Shown here: positions 25,162-32,842 of the stretch, in pieces
Position numbering within the stretch: position 1 is the first letter of the stretch
Layout of the letters: each line of letters starts with the position of its first letter
Origin: CAVPGP01 sp963704025
GTDB lineage: Bacteria; Actinomycetota; Thermoleophilia; Gaiellales; Gaiellaceae
Assembly (NCBI GenBank): GCA_963704025.1
Contig: CAVPGP010000003.1
Location: 310,001-374,000, forward strand
Reading direction: 5' to 3'
DNA length: 64,000 nt
Translations under genes and position numbers: made by a program
Notes under the pieces: model-generated
The model's input: the letters and a program-made list of their open reading frames with translations, nothing else
Told to the model about the DNA's origin: nothing
Database searches by the model: none

Positions 25162-25197
25162 CGTCCACGCAGCGTCCACCAGCGTCCACCGTGGACG
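25162..25197. promoter_or_regulatory. Iterated CGTCCAC half-sites with palindrome upstream of the peptide-transport operon
   Basis: CGTCCAC occurs at 25162, 25173 and 25183. The last copy forms a perfect 15-bp palindrome with GTGGACG (25183-25197, one central C). Spacings of 11 and 10 bp place all copies on one face of the helix. The cluster lies 92 bp before the substrate-binding protein start and looks like a cooperative repressor or activator site. Confidence 0.5.
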
Positions 25198-25288
25198 TTG
25201 TTCCGCCCGAGCGCATTCCGACTGCCCCTGTTGACACGCGGAGCGGCCGCCCGCAAAGATCAGTCGAGACCCCGATCGCGAGAGGATC

Positions 25289-26929
25289 ATGAGCGAGCAG
25301 CCCCACATCGAACGGCTCGTGCTCGAGCTCTCCGAGGGCCGGCTCGACCGCCGTACCTTCCTCCAGCAAATCACCGCCGCGGGACTCTCGCTCAGCGCCG
25401 CGAACGCGCTCGCGGGCGTGCTCGGCGCCGACTCGGCGTTCGGATCGACCAGGGCCTCCGGAGTTCTGCGCGTGCGCGCCGTGGGCGACGTCCAGAACCT
25501 GGATCCGGCGTTCATTCCCGGCTCGAACGAGGGCGTCGTGCTCACGAACATCTACGAGGGCCTCGTCGGATTCATGCCGGGCACCTTCAAGCTCGTCCCC
25601 GTGCTCGCGGAGACCTGGCAGCCCTCGAAGGACGGGCTCCGCTACCGCTTCACACTCCGGAAGGGCATCAGGTTCCACGGCGGCTACGGCGAACTAACCG
25701 CCGCAGACGTCAAGTTCTCGTTCGAGCGTACTGCCGGGCTGACGAGCCCGTCGATCGATTCGCCGTACCGAGGCGACTGGGCCGCGCTCCGGGAAGTGCG
25801 GGTCACCGGCCGCTACAGCGGGACGATCATTCTCAAGCATAAGTTCGCACCGCTCCTGACGAACACGCTGCCGAGCTTCAGCGGCTACATCGTGTCCAGG
25901 AAGGCAGTCGCCGCCCTCGGCAGCAACTTCGCACATAACCCGATCGGAACCGGCCCGTACGAATTCGTGTCGTGGACACCGGGACAGAGAACTGTCCTCA
26001 AGAAGTTCGCAGGTTATGGCGGCAGCTGGCTGCGTCACGTGAAGGCGCCGATCTGGAGCCGGATCGAGTTCCTGCCCATCTCGCTGTCCAACGCGGCGAC
26101 GATCGCGATCCAGAGCGGCGCGGTCGACTGGGGCCCGATCGGGCCCGAGGCTGTCGAGAGCTTCAGGTCGAGCTCGCAGTTCAGGGTCGACGCGCGTACG
26201 ACGCTCAACTACAGCTGGATCGGCATGAACATGGCGCACCCGAACCTGAAGGACATAAACGTCCGCCGTGCGATCCGCTACGCGATCGATATGCCGTCGA
26301 TCGTCGCGGCGGCGTTCGACGGCAAGTGGAGCCGGGCCAGGTCTCTGCTCGCGCCCGGCATGCCGATCGGGCACTGGAAGCAGGCGCCGGCCTACAAGCG
26401 TGACGTCGGCAAGGCGACGAGGTTGCTCGCGAGGGCCGGCGTGAACGGCCTCGAGCTGACGATGGCCGCTTCGACGACCGCCGTCGGCGGCGCGACGATC
26501 GCCCAGATCGTGCAGGCAAACCTGGCCGACATCGGCATCAAGGTGCAGGTGCTCCTTCAGGACCGCTCGGTTTTCAACCAGCTCGGCGGCGACGCGCAGA
26601 AGAACCGCCAGCTCTTCTACGAGCTCTTCACGACGCCTACCCCCGAGCCTTCGTTCGCCACGGAATGGTTCACGTGCGGCCAGGTCAACGTCTGGAACTG
26701 GCAATCGTGGTGCAACAGACAATTCAGCGATTGGGACGCCGAGGCCGTGAGGACCCTCGACCCCGAGGCCCGGGCCGACCTCTACATCAAGATGCAGAAG
26801 CTCTGGGATCAGAAGGTGAACGTGATCTGGGTGGCCTGGCCGACGAACTACTTCGCGGGGAAGAGGGGCATCAAGCCGTCGCTGCAGCCGTCGGGCTCCT
26901 ATCAGACGTGGGACTTCCGCGTGGCGTAG
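25289..26929 (+). CDS. Peptide ABC transporter substrate-binding protein
   Basis: A 546-residue family-5 solute-binding protein. The N-terminus carries DRRTFLQQI, a Tat-like or long signal preceding a hydrophobic stretch (AGLSLSAANALAGVLGA). The mature protein opens with GVLRVRAVGDVQNLDPAFIP and contains YEGLVGF, WQPSKDGLRYRFTLRKGIRF and NPIGTGPYEFVSW, all typical of DppA/OppA. It captures peptides (or similar solutes) outside the membrane and delivers them to the permeases encoded directly downstream. Start ATG 25289. Confidence 0.9.
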   Translation: MSEQPHIERLVLELSEGRLDRRTFLQQITAAGLSLSAANALAGVLGADSAFGSTRASGVLRVRAVGDVQNLDPAFIPGSNEGVVLTNIYEGLVGFMPGTFKLVPVLAETWQPSKDGLRYRFTLRKGIRFHGGYGELTAADVKFSFERTAGLTSPSIDSPYRGDWAALREVRVTGRYSGTIILKHKFAPLLTNTLPSFSGYIVSRKAVAALGSNFAHNPIGTGPYEFVSWTPGQRTVLKKFAGYGGSWLRHVKAPIWSRIEFLPISLSNAATIAIQSGAVDWGPIGPEAVESFRSSSQFRVDARTTLNYSWIGMNMAHPNLKDINVRRAIRYAIDMPSIVAAAFDGKWSRARSLLAPGMPIGHWKQAPAYKRDVGKATRLLARAGVNGLELTMAASTTAVGGATIAQIVQANLADIGIKVQVLLQDRSVFNQLGGDAQKNRQLFYELFTTPTPEPSFATEWFTCGQVNVWNWQSWCNRQFSDWDAEAVRTLDPEARADLYIKMQKLWDQKVNVIWVAWPTNYFAGKRGIKPSLQPSGSYQTWDFRVA

Positions 26930-26951
26930 CGACGGGTTGCCCAGCAGGGTC

Positions 26952-27905
26952 ATGCTCCAGTACCTCATCAAGCGGATTGGAATGGCGTTCCTCGTCGCCG
27001 TCCTCGTCATGGTGTTCCTCGCCCTGCTCGTGCATCTCGTGCCGGGCGATCCGGTCAATGCGATCCTCGGCCAGAGGTCGACGCCCGAGCTCGTTCGCAC
27101 GGCGCGTGAACAGATGGGTCTCGACAAGTCGGTGCCGGCCCAGGTGGTGCAGTTCGTCGAGCACGCCTTTCAGGGCGACCTCGGTCGCGACTTCGTCAGC
27201 AACCAGCCGGTGACGAGCCTGATCCGGAACGCGCTTCCGCACACGATCGCCCTCGCCGTCTCGAGCCTGGCGCTCGCGCTCCTGATCGGCATCCCACTCG
27301 GCGTGGTGGCTGCGAAGCGCCCCAACGGCATCGTCGACCGGCTGACCGGGTTCGTCTCGATCTCGATGATCACGATGCCGTCCTACGTTGCCGGCCTCTA
27401 TCTGCTGCTCCTCTTCGCCTTGTCCGTCAAGCTCTTCCCCGCGGTCGGGACCGGCAGCTTCTCGCATCCGATCGACTACCTACACCATCTCGTGCTGCCG
27501 GCCGTGGCGCTCGCGCTCGGCTGGACCGGGTACTTCGCGCGTCTCGTACGGTCGAGCATGCTCGAGGTCCTGCACGCGAACTACATCCGCACGGCGTACA
27601 GCTACGGACTGCACGACAGGGTCATCTTCTATCGACACGCGCTGAAGAACGCGATCATCCCGACCGTCGCCGTGCTCGGGGTCGGGCTCGGGGAGCTGAT
27701 GGGCGGGGCGGTCTTCATCGAGGTCATCTTCAGCCGCGTGGGGCTGGGGTCGCTGACGGTCGACTCGATCGAAACCCGAAACTACCCCGTGGTGCAAGGC
27801 TGCGTTTTGACCATCGCGCTTTTGTTCGTGATCGCCAATTTCCTCGCCGATCTCGCGTATCGGCTCGTCGACCCGCGGATCCGCGTCGAGGAGTCGGCGA
27901 CCTAG
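26952..27905 (+). CDS. Peptide ABC transporter permease (DppB-like)
   Basis: A 317-residue permease. I choose ATG 26952 (MLQYLIKRIG), the family-typical start, over TTG 26937. The first helix is followed by HLVPGDPVNAILG, then the TM bundle, and the EAA loop ARLVRSSMLEVLHANYIRTA YS-type segment sits before RHALKNAIIPTVAVLG. All match DppB. Its stop overlaps the GTG of the next gene. Confidence 0.9.
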   Translation: MLQYLIKRIGMAFLVAVLVMVFLALLVHLVPGDPVNAILGQRSTPELVRTAREQMGLDKSVPAQVVQFVEHAFQGDLGRDFVSNQPVTSLIRNALPHTIALAVSSLALALLIGIPLGVVAAKRPNGIVDRLTGFVSISMITMPSYVAGLYLLLLFALSVKLFPAVGTGSFSHPIDYLHHLVLPAVALALGWTGYFARLVRSSMLEVLHANYIRTAYSYGLHDRVIFYRHALKNAIIPTVAVLGVGLGELMGGAVFIEVIFSRVGLGSLTVDSIETRNYPVVQGCVLTIALLFVIANFLADLAYRLVDPRIRVEESAT

Positions 27906-28792
27906 TGGCGGTCTCGGCCGCACCGCTGTCGCGCCGCGCCCGGCTCTCGGGCCGCGACTCGTTCCTCGTCGGCGTGGCCCGCAACCCGGCCGGGCTGTTC
28001 GGGCTCGTGGTCGTGACCGGGCTGCTCGTGCTCGCCGTGTTCGCGCCCCAGATCGCTCCCTACGACCCCGCGCAGCTGGACATCGTCAACAGGCTGCAGG
28101 GGCCGTCTGCGGACCATCTGCTCGGCACCGACCAGCTCGGACGCGACCTCCTCTCACGCCTCGTGTTCGGAGTTCGCATCGAGCTGCGGGTCGCGGTCCC
28201 TGCAACGATCGGCGCGCTGGCGCTCGGCGTGCTGCTCGGCCTCGCGGCGGGATACCTCGGCGGGCGGGTCGACAACGCGCTCATCGTCGTGATGGACACG
28301 ATCCAGGCGTTCCCCGCCGTGATCCTGGCCCTCACGATCCTGGCCTTGCTCGGCCCATCCCTCGGCAACGTCGCGATCGTCCTCGGCGTCGCGCTCGCGC
28401 CGGCCTTTGCGCGCGTGACCCGGGCGCTCGTCCTCGCCGTGAAGCAGAACCCCTACATCGAGGCCGAGCGGTCGCTCGGGGCGGGCACCCCCCGGATCGT
28501 CCTCGTCCACGTCGCGCCGAACATCCTGCCGCCGCTCCTGCCGCTCGTCGCCATGACCCTGCCGATCGCGATCGCGGCCGAGGCCGGCCTCTCGTTCCTC
28601 GGGCTCGGCGTGCAGCCGCCGACGCCGTCCTGGGGCGTGATCCTCGCCGACGGCTTCACGTACGTTCGCGATGCGCCCTGGGCCGTCGTCTGGACCGGCC
28701 TCGCCCTGATGGTCACAACGCTCGGCTTCACGTTTCTCGGAGAGGCGTTGCGCGACCAGCTCGACCCGCGGCTCGCCGGGGCGCTGCGTTGA
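27905..28792 (+). CDS. Peptide ABC transporter permease (DppC-like)
   Basis: A 295-residue permease from GTG 27905. Family marks are APQIAPYDPAQ after the first helix, the DHLLGTDQLGRDLLSRLVFG signature of DppC, and the EAA-like loop QNPYIEAERSLGAGTPRIVL. The late AGLSFLGLGVQPPTPSWG is also diagnostic. It pairs with the DppB-like subunit to form the membrane channel. It overlaps the following ATPase gene by 4 bases (TTGA). Confidence 0.92.
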   Translation: MAVSAAPLSRRARLSGRDSFLVGVARNPAGLFGLVVVTGLLVLAVFAPQIAPYDPAQLDIVNRLQGPSADHLLGTDQLGRDLLSRLVFGVRIELRVAVPATIGALALGVLLGLAAGYLGGRVDNALIVVMDTIQAFPAVILALTILALLGPSLGNVAIVLGVALAPAFARVTRALVLAVKQNPYIEAERSLGAGTPRIVLVHVAPNILPPLLPLVAMTLPIAIAAEAGLSFLGLGVQPPTPSWGVILADGFTYVRDAPWAVVWTGLALMVTTLGFTFLGEALRDQLDPRLAGALR

Positions 28793-29808
28793 GCGACGCG
28801 CTCCTCAGCGTCGAGGGCCTCGAGGTCGCCTACCGTGCGCGCGGGCGGAGGCTCTCCGCGATCACGGACCTGAGCTTCGACGTGGCACCGGGCGAGATTC
28901 TCGGCATCGTCGGCGAATCGGGCTGCGGCAAGTCGACGCTCGGCCTGGCGCTGTTGCAGCTGCTTCCGCAGAACGCTGAGATCGTCGCGGGCTGCCTGCG
29001 CTTCCGCGGGAGGGACATCGCCGCGTTCGATCGCGAGCAGCTGCGCCGCCTGCGGGGAAGCGAGATCGCGATGGTCTTCCAGGACCCGCTGACATGCCTC
29101 AACCCGACGCTGAAGATCGGCACGCAGCTGCGCGACGCTCTTGGGGCGCACCGGCGGGGACGGGCGCGCGATCGACGCGCCACGATCGTCTCGATGCTGG
29201 AGCAGGTCGGCATTCCCGACGCGGCCGATCGCGTCGATCGCTATCCGCACGAGCTCTCGGGAGGGATGCGCCAGCGCGTGATGATCGCGATGGCGCTCCT
29301 CCTCGAGCCTGCGCTTCTCGTCGCCGACGAGCCGACGTCGGCGCTCGACGTCACGCTCCAGCTGCAGATCCTCGAGCTGTTGCGAGCGCTGCGCGATACC
29401 GCTGGAACGGCGATTCTCTTCATCTCGCACGACCTCGGCGTCATCTCCGAGATCTGCGACCGTGCGGTCGTGATGTACGCGGGCCGCGCGGTCGAGGACG
29501 GCGACATCCGTGCGATTGTCGAGCAGCCGCGCCACCCCTACACACAAGGTCTGCTCGCATCGAGTCCGTCCTGGCGGCGGCGCGGCGAGGAGCTCGGCTC
29601 GATCGGCGGGCGAGTGCCCAGCCTGTTCGACCTCCCGCCGGCCTGCGCTTTCGCCGACCGCTGCCCGCACGTGCAGGCCGTCTGCCGGGAGCAGCCGCCT
29701 CGGTACCTGGGCCCTCCGGGCCGGCGAGTCCGCTGCCACATCTACGATCGCTCGTCGGGCTACCCGAGCCCTCGCCTGTCCGCAGCAGCCGAAGCAGGCG
29801 TCCGGTGA
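28789..29808 (+). CDS. Peptide ABC transporter ATPase (DppD-like)
   Basis: A 339-residue ATPase from TTG 28789. It has Walker A GESGCGKST, Q-loop MVFQDPLTCLNP, signature LSGGMRQRVMIA, Walker B LLVADEPTSALDV and H-loop LFISHDLGVISEI. The C-terminal oligopeptide-transporter extension contains four Cys in the pattern CAFADRC...CREQPP...C, the region that holds an iron-sulfur cluster in DppD/DppF relatives. It is translationally coupled on both sides. Confidence 0.93.
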   Translation: MSDALLSVEGLEVAYRARGRRLSAITDLSFDVAPGEILGIVGESGCGKSTLGLALLQLLPQNAEIVAGCLRFRGRDIAAFDREQLRRLRGSEIAMVFQDPLTCLNPTLKIGTQLRDALGAHRRGRARDRRATIVSMLEQVGIPDAADRVDRYPHELSGGMRQRVMIAMALLLEPALLVADEPTSALDVTLQLQILELLRALRDTAGTAILFISHDLGVISEICDRAVVMYAGRAVEDGDIRAIVEQPRHPYTQGLLASSPSWRRRGEELGSIGGRVPSLFDLPPACAFADRCPHVQAVCREQPPRYLGPPGRRVRCHIYDRSSGYPSPRLSAAAEAGVR

Positions 29809-30803
29809 GCTCGGAGTCGCTGCTCCAACTGCGCGCCGTGAGCACGTACTTCTTCGACAAGCGCGGACTTACCGCACAAGTGCTGCGGCAGGAGGGCGGG
29901 GCGGTGCAAGCGGTCGACGGGGTCGACCTCGACATTCCGCGCGGCGAGATACTCGGCCTCGTCGGCGAGTCGGGGTCGGGCAAGACCACGCTCGCGCGGA
30001 CGATCGTCGGCCTGCAACGGCCGACCGCGGGCGCGGTCCTCTTCGACGGGTGCGACCTCGGGCGTGTGAGCCGTGCCGAGCTGCGTCGGCTTCGCCGCCG
30101 GATGCAGATGATCTTCCAGGAGCCTCATGCCAGCCTGAGCCCGCGTCGCCGAGTCGGCTCCCAGCTGAACGAGCCCTACCGGATCCACCGGATCCCGCCC
30201 GAAGACCGCTCGAGCGTCGACGAGCTGCTGGAGATGGTGGAGCTCTCCCCGGAGATCGCCTCGCACTTTCCCCACCAGCTCTCGGGTGGGCAGGCGCGCC
30301 GCGTCGGAATCGCACGGGCGCTCGCGCTGCATCCGGAGTTCGTCGTCGCCGACGAGCCGACCTCCGGGCTAGACGCCTCGGCGGCAGCGGCCGTGCTCAG
30401 CCTGATCAAGGCCCTCCGCGAGCGCCTCGGGCTCACGTTCCTGTTGATCACCCATGACCTGAACGTCGTCGGCTACCTGGCTGACACGATCGCCGTGATG
30501 TATCTGGGTCGGCTCGTCGAGATCGGACCTGCGGAGAGGGTCTACGGGGCACCCGCCCACCCGTATACGCAAGCCCTGCTCTCCGCGCTCCCCGACCCGG
30601 GCAACGGGCGGGTGGAGGGGCGCCTCTTGCTCCCGGGCGAGATCCCGAGCCCGAGGACGCCCCCGGCCGGCTGCCGCTTCCACACACGCTGCGCGTACGC
30701 ACAGGAGCGCTGCCGGCTCGAATCCCCCCGGCTCGAGCCGGTCGAGCCCAACCACCTCGTCGCCTGCCACTACTGGCGCGAGGTCCGGGCCGCCGCTTCG
30801 TGA
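29805..30803 (+). CDS. Peptide ABC transporter ATPase (DppF-like)
   Basis: A 332-residue ATPase from GTG 29805, overlapping the DppD-like stop. It has Walker A GESGSGKTT, Q-loop MIFQEPHASLSPRR, signature LSGGQARRVGIARAL, Walker B FVVADEPTSGLDA and H-loop LLITHDLNVVGYL. The C-terminal Cys-bearing extension (CRFHTRCAYAQERC) is present. It forms the ATPase heterodimer with the preceding gene and completes a five-gene importer. Confidence 0.93.
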   Translation: MSSESLLQLRAVSTYFFDKRGLTAQVLRQEGGAVQAVDGVDLDIPRGEILGLVGESGSGKTTLARTIVGLQRPTAGAVLFDGCDLGRVSRAELRRLRRRMQMIFQEPHASLSPRRRVGSQLNEPYRIHRIPPEDRSSVDELLEMVELSPEIASHFPHQLSGGQARRVGIARALALHPEFVVADEPTSGLDASAAAAVLSLIKALRERLGLTFLLITHDLNVVGYLADTIAVMYLGRLVEIGPAERVYGAPAHPYTQALLSALPDPGNGRVEGRLLLPGEIPSPRTPPAGCRFHTRCAYAQERCRLESPRLEPVEPNHLVACHYWREVRAAAS

Positions 30804-30822
30804 CGACATGAGAGGAGGCAAG

Positions 30823-32820
30823 ATGGCCACTCTGGATACCGACGTCCGCGAGGTGCGGCTCGAGCATGCGTGGATCCCGCTCTCTGACGGCTGCCGCCTC
30901 TCATCCCGGATCTGGCTCCCCGCCGACGCCGAGGACGACCCGGTTCCGGCGGTGCTCGAGTACATCCCGTACCGCAAGGACGACGCGACGGCGGTCAGGG
31001 ACCTCAAGCGCCACCCGTACTTCGCTTCGTGCGGTTACGCGGGAGTGCGGGTGGACATGCGCGGGAGCGGGGACTCGGAGGGGATCCTCTACGACGAGTA
31101 TCTGCCGCAGGAGCAGGACGACGCACTCGAGATCCTCGCGTGGCTGGCCGCTCAGCCCTGGTGCAACGGCTCCGCCGGCATCATCGGGATCTCGTGGGGC
31201 GGTTTCAACGCTCTCCAGATCGCGGCCCGGCGGCCGCCCGAGCTAAAGGCGATCATCGCCCTCTGTGCGACGGACGACCGGTACGCCGACGACGTGCACT
31301 ACATGGGCGGCTGCGTCCACGAGTCGATGCTCGGCTGGGCGTCCTCGATGCTCATGTACAACGCCCGGCCGCCCGACCCGAAGGTCGTCGGCGACGGCTG
31401 GCGTGAGCTCTGGCTCGACCGGCTCGAGCGCACGCCCCCGTTCATCGAGGCATGGCTGACGCATCAGCGCCGAGACGACTTCTGGCGGCACGGCTCGGTG
31501 TGTGAGGACTTCGGCGCGATCGAGTGCCCCGTGTACATCCAGTCCGGCTGGGCGGATTGGTACCGCAACCCCGTGGCCGCGCTGCTCGCGGGCCTCTCGA
31601 CCCCTCGCAAAGGCCTGATCGGCCCGTGGGTGCACGTCTACCCGGACGACGGACGGCCCGGGCCGGCGATCGACTTCGCGCGCGAGTGTGTCCGCTGGTG
31701 GGACCACTGGTTGAAGGGGATCGACACCGGGATCATGGACGAGCCGATGCTGACGACGTGGATGCCCGAACCCGTCGAGGCGACGCCCGAGGGCGCGCGA
31801 CGCTGGCTCAAGGCGGGGCGCTGGGTGACGGAGCCGTCGTGGCCTTCGCCGAACGTCGAGACGCGGGAGCTGTTCCTCGCCGTGCCGGCTCTGAGCGGCG
31901 AGGAGCCCACTGCGGAGATCGCGCTCGAGATCCTCGGCGCGCAGTCCGCCGGCGTCGAGGCGAGCTCCTTCACGCTCGTCGACCAGCGCGCCGACGATGC
32001 CCGTTGGCTCTGCTTCGACTCCGCCCCGCTCGACGAGGAGCTCGAGGTGCTCGGCATCCCGTACGTCACGCTTGCGCTTGCGAGCAATCGGCCGAACGCC
32101 CTCGTCGCCGTCCGTCTGTGCGACGTGGCACCGAGCGGTGTCTCGACGCTCGTGACGCGCGGACAGCTGAACCTCACGCACCGCGACGATCACGCCGAGC
32201 CCAGCCCACTCGAGCCAGGGACACGTTACGGCGTACGCGTACGGCTCGACATGATCGCCCACGTCTTCCGGCCCGGCCACCGCCTGCGCGTCGCCGTCTC
32301 ACCGACGTTCTGGCCGTCGGCCTGGCCCTCGCCCGAGCCGGTCACGCTCAGCGTCTTCGCCGGCCCGGCGAGCAGGCTCGAGCTGCCTGTGCGCCGGCAA
32401 GCTTCCGAGGAGCGCGACCTGCAGCCGTTCGAGCCGCCGCCGCGCCGCTCACCGACGGCGCAGGTGCTGCCGAGCCCGTCGGGGGAGAGCGTCGAGCGCG
32501 ACTTCCGGACCGGAAAGGTCACATTCAGGACGCGGCGGGCGGACCGCGACGGCATGCGCTTCGACGACGGTGTCGTGTTCCTGCCGGGAGCGTTCGACGA
32601 GCACGTCATCGTCGACGGCAAGCCCCTTTCTGCGAGCGTGCGGTGTGAGCGCTCATGCGTGATCGAGCGCGGGGACTGGCGCACTCGTGTGACGTCGGCG
32701 AGCACGATGACCTCCGACGCCCGCTCGTTTCACGTGACGAACCTTCTCGAAGCGTACGAGGACGACACGCGCGTGTTCGCGAAGAGCTGGGTCTTCTCCG
32801 TGCCGCGCGACCTGGTGTGA
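30823..32820 (+). CDS. CocE/NonD family hydrolase (X-Pro dipeptidyl-peptidase type)
   Basis: A 665-residue serine hydrolase. ATG 30823 is preferred over 30808 because AGAGGAGG lies 5-6 bases upstream of it. Nucleophile elbow GISWGGFNAL, an oxyanion/N-terminal EYIPYRKDD and VRVDMRGSGDSEG, and the acid/His part (QSGWADWYRNP, GPWVHVYPDDG) are in order. The C-terminal jelly-roll X-Pro domain includes RLDMIAHVFRPGHRLRVAVS. No signal peptide, so it acts in the cytoplasm. Located 19 bases after the peptide importer, it probably cleaves an imported peptide or ester. Confidence 0.9.
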   Translation: MATLDTDVREVRLEHAWIPLSDGCRLSSRIWLPADAEDDPVPAVLEYIPYRKDDATAVRDLKRHPYFASCGYAGVRVDMRGSGDSEGILYDEYLPQEQDDALEILAWLAAQPWCNGSAGIIGISWGGFNALQIAARRPPELKAIIALCATDDRYADDVHYMGGCVHESMLGWASSMLMYNARPPDPKVVGDGWRELWLDRLERTPPFIEAWLTHQRRDDFWRHGSVCEDFGAIECPVYIQSGWADWYRNPVAALLAGLSTPRKGLIGPWVHVYPDDGRPGPAIDFARECVRWWDHWLKGIDTGIMDEPMLTTWMPEPVEATPEGARRWLKAGRWVTEPSWPSPNVETRELFLAVPALSGEEPTAEIALEILGAQSAGVEASSFTLVDQRADDARWLCFDSAPLDEELEVLGIPYVTLALASNRPNALVAVRLCDVAPSGVSTLVTRGQLNLTHRDDHAEPSPLEPGTRYGVRVRLDMIAHVFRPGHRLRVAVSPTFWPSAWPSPEPVTLSVFAGPASRLELPVRRQASEERDLQPFEPPPRRSPTAQVLPSPSGESVERDFRTGKVTFRTRRADRDGMRFDDGVVFLPGAFDEHVIVDGKPLSASVRCERSCVIERGDWRTRVTSASTMTSDARSFHVTNLLEAYEDDTRVFAKSWVFSVPRDLV

Positions 32821-32842
32821 CGGCCTCTTCCCCGGGGGAGCC

